Below the pieces are notes generated by a model. That model worked only from the letters and a program-made list of their open reading frames with translations. It ran no database searches and was not told the origin of the DNA. The translations under genes were made by a program, and so were the position numbers. From Amycolatopsis pretoriensis (GTDB lineage: Bacteria > Actinomycetota > Actinomycetes > Mycobacteriales > Pseudonocardiaceae), in contig NZ_FNUJ01000002.1 of NCBI RefSeq assembly GCF_900107925.1, positions 1 to 64,000 of the forward strand: a stretch of DNA of 64,000 nucleotides. Reading direction: 5' to 3'. Positions 15,777 to 23,113 of this stretch are shown here, piece by piece (the first letter of the stretch is position 1; every line of letters starts with the position of its first letter).

Positions 15777-17339
15777 TCAGGTCGTCGGCCTCGCCGTCGT
15801 CGTGGTCGTCGGCGTGGTGGTCGTCGTCGGTGTCGTCGTGTGCGTCGGGGTCGTCGTCCGCGGCGGGGTCCTCCGCTTCGTCGTCGCCGGTGGGTTCGTG
15901 TGCGGGGCCGCCACCGTCGCGTGCGTCGTCTCCGGGGCTTCCGGGGACGGCAACGTCACGAGCGTCGGCGTCCCGGTCTCCGAGCTCGTCGCCGGTGGCG
16001 TGCTCCCCGAGCCGCTTCCGCCGGAACTGCTCACCGCCACCGCCACGCCGCCGATCGCCACCACCGCCACCGCGCACAACCCCACGACCACCCCTCGGCG
16101 CGAGGCGCGGCGGCCCGGGCTCGCGTCGGGCTTCGCACGGCCCAGCGACGGCGGCGGCGTCCCCGCGCCGAACCCCGGCGTCGCCAGCTCGCGGGTCTCC
16201 TCCCGGGGCGCCGGCACGCGCGGGACCGGGAGCGGGGGCGGCGGTACCGGCTGGGCGCGCGTCGCCTGGACCAGGCCCGAGCGGCCGGACGCCAGCGCCG
16301 CCGCGCCGAGGGCGACGCCGTACTTCGGGTGGATGTCCACCGCCGTCGGGCGGCCCAGCTCCGCCGACACCAGCTGGGACACCAGCGGGATCCGGGACGA
16401 ACCGCCGACCAGCAGGACCGCGCCGAGGTCGGCCGGGCGGAGGTTCGCCGAGCGCAGCGCCCGGTGCAGCGACCCGATCGTCGCCGTGATCGACGGGCGG
16501 ATCATCTCCTCGAACTCGCCGCGGGTCAGCCGGACCTCCGTCTGCACCGACGGCAGCAGCACCGGCACGGCCGCCTCCGTATCGGCCGACAACGCCTCCT
16601 TCGCCAGCACGCACTCCTGGCGCAACCGCACCACCGCCGCCACCGCGCCCGGGTCGTCCGGGTCGATCCGCGACAGCTTCCCGTCCAGCGCCCGGTCGAC
16701 GTGCCCGAACACGGCCTCGTCGAAGTCGACGCCGCCGAGTCCCTCGATGCCCTCCGGCGAACCGAGGATCTCGAACCCGGTGCCGCGCTTGCGCAGCACC
16801 GTCGCGTCGAACGTGCCGCCGCCCAGGTCGTACACCGCGACGACCGCGCCGTCGTCCAGCCGCTCCTGCGCAGCGTAGTGCGCCGCCGCCGCTTCGGGCT
16901 CGGTGATCAGGCCGACGTGGTCGATCCCGGTCAGCCGCGGCACCTGCTCGAACAGCTCCCGCTTGTACGGCCCCCAGTTCGCCGGGTGCGTCAGCGTGAT
17001 CCGGTCGGGCCGGCCGCCCTGCTGCCCGGCGACCGTCCGCACCACGTACCCGAGCAGGTGCGCCATCAGCGACGCCACCGAGTGCGGCGCGCCGCCGAGC
17101 AGCACCGGCGTCGGGTCGCCCAGGCGCCGCTTGAACTCCCGCGCGACGCGGTCCGGCTCGACCGCCGCGCGCCGGCTCGCCGCGTCGCCGACCAGCACGC
17201 CGCCGTCCGCGCGCAGCAACACCACCGACGGGATGGCCGCCGTGCGGTCGCCGAGCGACACCATTTCGACGTGGCCGGCGCTGTCGACGGCGGCGGCCGT
17301 GAAGGTCGTGCCGAGGTCGATGCCCAGTCCGTAGCCCAT
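15777..17339 (-). CDS. Membrane-tethered Hsp70 ATPase domain protein
   Basis: 520 residues. Residues 1 to about 360 are an Hsp70/actin-type nucleotide-binding domain: GIDLGTTFTAAAVD (phosphate 1), AVYDLGGGTFDATVL (phosphate 2), LLVGGSSRIPLVSQL (adenosine motif). After a Pro-rich linker there is one membrane helix (GVVVGLCAVAVVAIGGVAVAV, about 399-418) and a Ser/Thr/Pro tail of about 100 residues that would lie outside the cell. The canonical substrate-binding domain is missing, so it is not DnaK; it may couple ATP state to envelope sensing. ATG at 17339 is 1 nt from the stop of the acidic-protein gene, so they are cotranscribed with the dynamin-like genes. Confidence 0.88.
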   Translation of the reverse strand: MGYGLGIDLGTTFTAAAVDSAGHVEMVSLGDRTAAIPSVVLLRADGGVLVGDAASRRAAVEPDRVAREFKRRLGDPTPVLLGGAPHSVASLMAHLLGYVVRTVAGQQGGRPDRITLTHPANWGPYKRELFEQVPRLTGIDHVGLITEPEAAAAHYAAQERLDDGAVVAVYDLGGGTFDATVLRKRGTGFEILGSPEGIEGLGGVDFDEAVFGHVDRALDGKLSRIDPDDPGAVAAVVRLRQECVLAKEALSADTEAAVPVLLPSVQTEVRLTRGEFEEMIRPSITATIGSLHRALRSANLRPADLGAVLLVGGSSRIPLVSQLVSAELGRPTAVDIHPKYGVALGAAALASGRSGLVQATRAQPVPPPPLPVPRVPAPREETRELATPGFGAGTPPPSLGRAKPDASPGRRASRRGVVVGLCAVAVVAIGGVAVAVSSSGGSGSGSTPPATSSETGTPTLVTLPSPEAPETTHATVAAPHTNPPATTKRRTPPRTTTPTHTTTPTTTTTPTTTTTARPTT

Positions 17340-17340
17340 G

Positions 17341-18579
17341 TCAGCCTCCGCCGGCGGTGTGCGCGTGGTCCAAGTTCGAGTGGTCCGCCGGAACCGCTTC
17401 GGGTTCCGGGTCCTCGTAGTGCTCGAAGGCAGAGTCGTGGTGCTCCGGCGGGCCGGGTGACTCCGCCGGGGGCGGATCGTGCGGCTCCGGCGGCGGATCG
17501 GGCAGGTGCCCCGCGTCCGGCACGTGTCCGGTGTCCGGCCGGTGGTCCGGCTCGGGGTGCCGCGGCGGCTCGAACGGGTGCTCCCGCTCCACCGGGTGGG
17601 TGCCGGTGACCTCACCGGCGTCGTGGTGCGCCGGTTCGCGGTCGGTGGCGAAGCTGTGCTTCACCACCGGGTGCTCGGCGAGCGTGTTCGACGCGGCCAG
17701 CGTCGTCGCCTCGACCGCGACCGGCTGCGGCACCGGGGTGTCCACAGTGGACGGCTGACGGCTGAACGTCACGACCGGCGCCGCCGGCGTCCCGGGCAAC
17801 GCCGGTGCCGGCGCGGTGACCTGCGCGGTCACCGTCGCGCCGCGGCCCTTGTCGGCGATCACCTCGGTCTGGTGGATGGTCGGGCCGGCCGGCTCACCGA
17901 ACGGGTCGTCGGCGCGCGCCTGCTGGTCCACGGTGACCCCGACGTCGATCCCGGGCGGCCCGGTCTCGGCCTCATCGAGCAGGACCGTCTCGTCCTGGAA
18001 GATCTCGATGTCGCCGTGCCCCGGCGCGTCCGGGGTGAGCTCGTAGGTCAGCGAACCCTGGTGCTCCACGGTGATCGTGCCGTCCGGGTTTTCGTGGATG
18101 ACGACGTCGGCGTCCTGGACGATGTCGATGTCCGTGTCGCCCGGCGTCCCGTCCCCGGGGACGACGAGGTGCTGGTGGTCGGTGTACACCTCGTCACGGC
18201 CGTTGTTGTGCACCACGAACCGTTCGGTCGCGTCGATGATGAAGTTGCCGAACTCGTCCTCGTGGACCTCGATCTGCTCGAACTCCTCGACGGTCGGCAG
18301 GTCCTTCAGCGGCAGGCCGTCGGTCGTCTCCGGCTGCCAGACCGTGCCGGTCTGTGCCTCGACGTGACCGTCTTCGCCCCGGGTGACGCTGCTGGTCTCG
18401 ACCTCGGGCACGTACTCGTGCGGCGGGACGTCGTGCGCGGTCTCCGCGGCGGCCGGCTGCGGCGGTGGCGCCGAGGCGCCGGGCGAGCCGGGGATGAGGG
18501 CGTTCCCGGCGACCTCAGACGCGACGGCGCCGGCGACGGCCCCGGCCGCCCGCTTGATCTTCTTCGGTACCTCGCTCAC
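17341..18579 (-). CDS. Acidic, His/Pro-tailed protein of ini-like locus
   Basis: 412 residues from a GTG at 18579 whose last bases overlap the TGA of the IniC-like gene (GTGA). N-terminus: a short Lys-rich, then Ala-rich amphipathic helix (VPKKIKRAAGAVAGAVASEV). Residues about 60-260 are strongly acidic beta-rich segments with regular Asp/Glu-Val/Ile alternation (DTDIDIVQDADVVIHENPDG). The last 100 residues are His/Pro/Glu-rich (HPFEPPRHPEPDHRPDTGH). No enzyme motif. The C-terminal composition recalls that of mycobacterial IniB, but there is no convincing alignment by eye. It could be a cytosolic adaptor between the GTPases and the membrane Hsp70. Not a recognised family. Confidence 0.75.
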   Translation of the reverse strand: MSEVPKKIKRAAGAVAGAVASEVAGNALIPGSPGASAPPPQPAAAETAHDVPPHEYVPEVETSSVTRGEDGHVEAQTGTVWQPETTDGLPLKDLPTVEEFEQIEVHEDEFGNFIIDATERFVVHNNGRDEVYTDHQHLVVPGDGTPGDTDIDIVQDADVVIHENPDGTITVEHQGSLTYELTPDAPGHGDIEIFQDETVLLDEAETGPPGIDVGVTVDQQARADDPFGEPAGPTIHQTEVIADKGRGATVTAQVTAPAPALPGTPAAPVVTFSRQPSTVDTPVPQPVAVEATTLAASNTLAEHPVVKHSFATDREPAHHDAGEVTGTHPVEREHPFEPPRHPEPDHRPDTGHVPDAGHLPDPPPEPHDPPPAESPGPPEHHDSAFEHYEDPEPEAVPADHSNLDHAHTAGGG

Positions 18580-20051
18580 GACAGGACCTCCGCCCGGGCT
18601 TCGCTGAGCAGCATTCCTTCGCAGGTGCGCACCAGGACGCGGGCCGCGTCCCGGACGTCGCGCGGGGACGCGGGGTGCTCGGCGCGCCGCTGCCACCTCA
18701 GCAGCTGCGCGCCGAGCGCCTGCCGGACCGCGGCGCGGCCCGCGTCCGCCGGCAGGCCCAGCCGGCTCGGCACGTCCACCCCGGCCGCGCCGAGCAGCCG
18801 TTCCGCGTCGCGGGCCTCGTCGGTGGTGAACAGCACGACGCCGACCCGGATCGAGTCGATCAGCTGGATCTCGGCGAACTCGTGCGCGCCGGCGACGATC
18901 CGCTCCCACTCGTGCAGCAGCCCACCGGTGCGGTCCGGCCAGGCCCGCAGCACCAGTTCCACCGCCTGCAGCGCCGAGCGCGCCTTGAGGACGTCGGCGC
19001 GCGCGGCGAACTGGGACGTCAGCAGCGACCGCAGCCGGTGCAGGCCGCTGCGGGCCAGCAGCTCGCCCGACAGCGCCCGCGCGCCGGTCACGTGGCCGCC
19101 GCCGGTCAGCTCGATCCCGAGGCGGACGCCGAAGAGGCCGTAGCGGGCCAGCAAGTCCGCCCGCCCGGCCGCCGGAACGTCCACTTCGGACTCCGCGCGG
19201 GCGAACCGGTCGGCCGAGGTCAGCAGCCGCGCCACCTCGGCCTCGGGGGCGGCGGCGAGCACCCGGAACGCGCGGTACTCGGACTCCTTCAGCGACGCCG
19301 CCGAGCTGGCCAGCAGGCCGGCCACCGGGACGACGGTCTGGCAGAGCCCCCGCACCCGGGGGTCGCGGGCGTAGCGGCCGGCGATCTTCTCCGCCGAGTC
19401 GAGCGCGTCGGTGCGGGCGTGCCCGACCTCGTCGGCCTTGGACAGCACGCCGATCGTGTTCACCGGGCGGCGCTGGGCCGGGTCGTCGTGGAAGGCGTCG
19501 AGGAACCGGACGTCGTCGCCGTGGACGTGCCGCATCAGGTACACGACGGCGTCCGCGGTGCCGACGCCGTCGCCCTCGGGGACCAGCGCGGCCTCGGTGC
19601 GCCCGGAGACGGCCGCGCGCGCCGAACCGAGCCCGGGCGTGTCGATCAGCGTCACCGCGCGCAGGGCGGGCGACGGCCAGTCGACGACGAGCCGGTCGAC
19701 GTCGTCGGGGGCCATGCCGAGCTCGAGGCCGAGCGTGCCGGACAGGCGGCCGAACGGCAGCTGGCGCGGGATCCCGCGGACCGGGTGCAGCATGATCCGG
19801 TAGGTCGGGCCGTTGCGGTACCACGTGACGACGCGGGTGCACTCCCCCGCGTCCGTCGCCGCCAGTTCCTGCCCGACCAGGGCGTTGAGCAGCGTGGACT
19901 TGCCCGCCTTGACGCGCCCGGCGATGGCCACGCGCAGCGGCTCGGCGAGCCGGCCGGCGATCTGCCGCAGCTGCGGCTCGGCCGGCGTACCGGCGTACCC
20001 GGCGCACGCGCGGGCGACGAACCCGCGGACCTGGACGTAGAGCGGGGTCAT
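18576..20051 (-). CDS. Dynamin-like GTPase, IniC-like
   Basis: 491 residues, close to the 493 of M. tuberculosis IniC. GTPase motifs: G1 GRVKAGKST (45-53), G2 Thr in GECTRVVTWY, G3 DTPG (137-140), G4 in NTIGVLSKADEV. After the G domain it is helical throughout, including LHRLRSLLTSQFAARADVLKA, without a clear membrane-inserting paddle. In mycobacteria IniA and IniC act together at the membrane, and the operon responds to cell-envelope inhibitors. The ATG at 20051 overlaps the stop of the IniA-like gene (ATGA) and its own stop overlaps the next start, so the three genes are translationally coupled. Assignment to IniC is by size, order and motifs. Confidence 0.88.
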   Translation of the reverse strand: MTPLYVQVRGFVARACAGYAGTPAEPQLRQIAGRLAEPLRVAIAGRVKAGKSTLLNALVGQELAATDAGECTRVVTWYRNGPTYRIMLHPVRGIPRQLPFGRLSGTLGLELGMAPDDVDRLVVDWPSPALRAVTLIDTPGLGSARAAVSGRTEAALVPEGDGVGTADAVVYLMRHVHGDDVRFLDAFHDDPAQRRPVNTIGVLSKADEVGHARTDALDSAEKIAGRYARDPRVRGLCQTVVPVAGLLASSAASLKESEYRAFRVLAAAPEAEVARLLTSADRFARAESEVDVPAAGRADLLARYGLFGVRLGIELTGGGHVTGARALSGELLARSGLHRLRSLLTSQFAARADVLKARSALQAVELVLRAWPDRTGGLLHEWERIVAGAHEFAEIQLIDSIRVGVVLFTTDEARDAERLLGAAGVDVPSRLGLPADAGRAAVRQALGAQLLRWQRRAEHPASPRDVRDAARVLVRTCEGMLLSEARAEVLS

Positions 20052-21886
20052 CGGGCCACCGCCTTGGGCCGCGGCGCGCTGCGGACGGTCAGTTCGTCCG
20101 CGCGACGGCCGAGTACTTCGAGGGCTTCGATGTCGGCTTCGAGGCGTTTGAGCTCGGCCGCCTCGGCGTCGTCGTCGACGACGGCCTTCTTGGCGTTCGC
20201 GAGTGCCTCGGTGAGGGACCGCTGGAGTTCTTCGACGCGGGCACTGTAGGCGTCGCGGAGTTCTCTTTGGACGGTCCGCATCGCGTCGCGGGAATCCTTG
20301 CCCACCTGGAGGTTGAACTCGTCGACGAACCGGCGCACGGCGGTCTTCGCCAGGCCGCGGCGCTTTTCCAGCTGGCGCTTGCGTTCGTCGAGGAAGCCGG
20401 AGCGGCCCATGAGCAGGCCGGCCGCGACCCCGAACGGCGTCGGGATGGCCAGCGCGGCCATCTTCGTGAGCATGGAGAACATGAGGAATCCGCTGTAGGC
20501 CTTCTGGAACGCGGCCATCCCGGTGGCGCCGCGGGTCTTGACGCCGGTGAACGACGAGTCGATGTCGATCTCCTCGACCACCTTCACCGGCGCCTGGACC
20601 TCGCGCGGCAGCACGGCTTGGGACTCCGCGAGTTCGAAGTGTTCGGCGACGCGCGAGGCCAAGCCGCGGGCGTCCTTGACGAAGGTCGCGTAGTTCTCGA
20701 GGGTCTCGTTCGCGAGCCGCTGGCGCAGCCACTTCTCGAACTCGTCCCAGTTCTTGGCGGGGTCGCCGTCCTCGATGGCCTCTTCGGCCTCGTGCAGCAC
20801 GCCGCGGGAACGGGCGCGCAGGTCGTAGTCCACATCGGACGAGATGTCGGCGAAACCGTCGAAGAGCAGCTGCTGCCACTTCGCGGACTGGCTGCGCAGC
20901 GCGTCGACGCGGTCGTTGACCCGGCCGAGCTCCGCGACGAGCGCGGTGGACTGCTCGGGGTGCGCGAGTGCGGTGCGGCGGGCGCGCAGCGAGGCGTGCA
21001 GCTGCCCGACCGCGGACCCGACGTGCAGCCCGACGGCGTTCAGCGCGGACCGTTCGGCGTCCCCGACGACGCCCTGCAGGCGCTTGACCAGCTGCGGGAA
21101 GCCAGATTCGACGTTGAGCTCCTGGTCGGCCGACCGCGCCGCGACGGTGCGCAGCTCGGAGGAGACGGCGACGGTGTCGATGGCGATCCCGCACGCGTCG
21201 AGGTGGCCGGCGTTGAGCTCGAGGATGCGCCGCCAGTGCGGGTAGAGGTCGATCTTGGTGAGGACGAAGAAGACCGTCGGGCAGAGTTCCTTGACGGTCC
21301 GGAGGAACCGCAGTTCGGCGCCGGTGAGCTCCTGCGAGGCGTCGGAGAGGAAGAGGACGGCGTGCGCCTGCGGCAGCGAGCTGACGGTGACGGCGTTGTG
21401 CAGCGAGCCGAGCCCGCCGACGCCGGGCGTGTCGACCAGCGCCAGGCCCCCGGAGAGCAGCTGGCGGCTGATCGACGCCGTGACCGACTTCAGCTTGCGG
21501 ACGTTGCCGGGGTTCCCGGCTTCGGAGACGTGGGCAGGGAGGTCTTCGAGGGAGATCCGCTCGGTCCACGGCGGCGACGACGGGTCGGCCGGTTCGTAGG
21601 TCGCCAGAGCCCCGGACTCCGGCGCGTAGCGGACGACGGTCGGCACCGCGGTCGCGATGTCGTCGTCGACCGGGCAGATCTTCGCGGTCAGCAGGGCGTT
21701 GATGAGCGAGCTCTTGCCCTGCTTGAATTCCCCGACGACGTAGACGGTGACGTCCGGTTCGGACAGCAGGCGCCGGGCGTCGGTGAGGCGCTGGACGAGA
21801 TCGTCCCGCCCGTAGGCCTTCGCTCCCTTGACGGCGAGGTCGAGGGTGTCGAGGGCGATGCGCCCCCCGCCACTCGGCTCCTGCAT
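20048..21886 (-). CDS. Dynamin-like GTPase, IniA-like
   Basis: 612 residues (IniA is about 640). G1 GEFKQGKSS (52-60), G2 Thr in DIATAVPTVVRY, G3 DTPG (152-155), G4 TKID (210-213). A long helical stalk follows, with a hydrophobic hairpin around 464-495 (GFLMFSMLTKMAALAIPTPF) that fits the membrane-inserting paddle of bacterial dynamin-like proteins, then a charged coiled coil (about 500-590, RRFVDEF..., RELRDAYSARVEELQ). Bacterial members of this family remodel or repair the membrane. It is first of two coupled GTPase genes, 29 nt behind the repeat-protein gene. The stop overlaps the IniC-like start by 4 nt. Confidence 0.9.
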   Translation of the reverse strand: MQEPSGGGRIALDTLDLAVKGAKAYGRDDLVQRLTDARRLLSEPDVTVYVVGEFKQGKSSLINALLTAKICPVDDDIATAVPTVVRYAPESGALATYEPADPSSPPWTERISLEDLPAHVSEAGNPGNVRKLKSVTASISRQLLSGGLALVDTPGVGGLGSLHNAVTVSSLPQAHAVLFLSDASQELTGAELRFLRTVKELCPTVFFVLTKIDLYPHWRRILELNAGHLDACGIAIDTVAVSSELRTVAARSADQELNVESGFPQLVKRLQGVVGDAERSALNAVGLHVGSAVGQLHASLRARRTALAHPEQSTALVAELGRVNDRVDALRSQSAKWQQLLFDGFADISSDVDYDLRARSRGVLHEAEEAIEDGDPAKNWDEFEKWLRQRLANETLENYATFVKDARGLASRVAEHFELAESQAVLPREVQAPVKVVEEIDIDSSFTGVKTRGATGMAAFQKAYSGFLMFSMLTKMAALAIPTPFGVAAGLLMGRSGFLDERKRQLEKRRGLAKTAVRRFVDEFNLQVGKDSRDAMRTVQRELRDAYSARVEELQRSLTEALANAKKAVVDDDAEAAELKRLEADIEALEVLGRRADELTVRSAPRPKAVAR

Positions 21887-21915
21887 GACCGCTCCCCTTG
21901 CTTGCCTACGCCGGC

Positions 21916-22983
21916 TCAGTAGTGGTCGACGTCGTGGTGGTGGTGCTCGGCGCCGTGGTCGTGGTGGTGCTCCTCGGCGCGGTGGTGCTCGTGCTCGTGG
22001 CCGTGGTGTTCGTGGGAGGCCTGTTCGTTGAACTGGTCGCCGCCGTGGCCGTGGGCTTGTTCGTTCTGGAAGATGTTGCCGTGGCCGCCCGTGCTGGCCT
22101 GCTCGTTGAACTGATTGCCGCCGTGGCCACCGGAACCCTGCTCGTTCTGGAAGATGTTGCCGTGGCCGCCCGTGCTGGCCTGCTCGTTGAACTGGTTCCC
22201 ACCGTGGCCACCCGAGCCCTGCTCGTTCTGGAAAATGCTCCCGTGGCCACCCGTGCTCGCCTGCTCGTTGAACTGGTTCCCACCATGACCGCCGGAACCC
22301 TGCTCGTTCTGGAAAATGCTCCCGTGACCGCCGGTCGAGGCCTGCTCGTTGAACTGGTTCCCACCGTGACCACCGGAACCCTGCTGGTTCTGGAAGATGT
22401 CCCCACCGCGGCCACCCGTGCTCGCCTGCTCGTTGAACTGGTTCCCACCGTGGCCACCCGAGCCCTGCTCGTTCTGGAAGATGTCTCCCACGCCGCCGCC
22501 GGTGGACGCCTGCTCGTTGAACTGGTTCCCGCCGTGCCCGCCGGAACCCTGCTCGTTCTGGAACACGTCACCGTGGTGGCCGGCCGACGCCTGCTCGTTG
22601 AACTGGTTGCCGCCGCGGCCGGAGCCTTGCTCGTTCTGGAAGATGTCACCACGGCCACCCGTGGAGGCCTGCTCGTTGAACTGGTTCCCACCGTGCCCGC
22701 CCGAGCCCTGCTCGTTCTGGAAGATGTCACCACGGCCACCCGTGGAGGCCTGCTCGTTGAACTGGTTCCCACCGTGACCACCGGAACCCTGCTCGTTCTG
22801 GAAGATGTCACCACGGCCGCCGGTCGAAGCCTGCTCGTTGAACTGGTTGCCCCCACCGGAGCCCTGCTCGTTCTGGAAGATGTTCCCCGAGCCCCCCGTC
22901 GAAGCCTGCTCGTTGAACTGGTTCCCACCGGAACCGCCGGAACCCTGCTCGTTCTGGAAAACGTCGCCCGATGAAGTCGTCAT
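21916..22983 (-). CDS. Asn/Gln/Gly repeat protein with His-rich tail
   Basis: 355 residues, start at 22983 with AGGAG about 9 nt upstream. Almost the whole protein is twelve copies of a unit of about 27 residues made of two related halves: GDIFQNEQGSGGHGG and NQFNEQASTGG. Each half has an aromatic followed by Asn/Gln-Glu-Gln and then a Gly/Ser turn, a pattern that recalls amyloid-forming repeats such as curlin, though spacing differs. The final 32 residues hold 15 histidines with Glu/Asp (HEHHGHEHEHH, EEHHHDHG, EHHHHDVDHY) and could bind divalent metal. No signal peptide is visible. It takes the place IniB has before iniA-iniC in mycobacteria. Repeats at DNA level are about 81 nt and somewhat divergent in third positions. 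Confidence 0.85.
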   Translation of the reverse strand: MTTSSGDVFQNEQGSGGSGGNQFNEQASTGGSGNIFQNEQGSGGGNQFNEQASTGGRGDIFQNEQGSGGHGGNQFNEQASTGGRGDIFQNEQGSGGHGGNQFNEQASTGGRGDIFQNEQGSGRGGNQFNEQASAGHHGDVFQNEQGSGGHGGNQFNEQASTGGGVGDIFQNEQGSGGHGGNQFNEQASTGGRGGDIFQNQQGSGGHGGNQFNEQASTGGHGSIFQNEQGSGGHGGNQFNEQASTGGHGSIFQNEQGSGGHGGNQFNEQASTGGHGNIFQNEQGSGGHGGNQFNEQASTGGHGNIFQNEQAHGHGGDQFNEQASHEHHGHEHEHHRAEEHHHDHGAEHHHHDVDHY

Positions 22984-23067
22984 CGTGTGCACTCCTGACA
23001 TTCGGATCGGTGAAGCCCGCGCCCCTCCGTTGTCATCCAGTCTCGGTCCGGAAAGCCGCCGGGTCAT

Positions 23068-23083
23068 GAGTAGCGCCCTACTC
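23068..23083. promoter_or_regulatory. Inverted repeat before the ini-like operon
   Basis: GAGTAG-cgcc-CTACTC, a perfect 6+6 inverted repeat with a 4-nt centre, in the 130-nt gap between the LuxR-type gene and the repeat-protein gene, about 85 nt before the latter's ATG. LuxR-type helix-turn-helix proteins bind palindromes of about this size, so this is a candidate operator for the adjacent regulator. No other strong signal in the gap. Confidence 0.4.
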
Positions 23084-23113
23084 GGCTTCCGCGCAGCCTC
23101 GGCGTGGATCTAC

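Noticed and set aside
15777..17339. DnaK chaperone
   Set aside because: The substrate-binding domain is absent and a membrane helix follows the ATPase domain.
21916..22983. CRISPR-like regular repeats
   Set aside because: The roughly 81-nt period is one coding unit in an open frame with a start and ribosome-binding site; there are no unique spacers and no cas genes.
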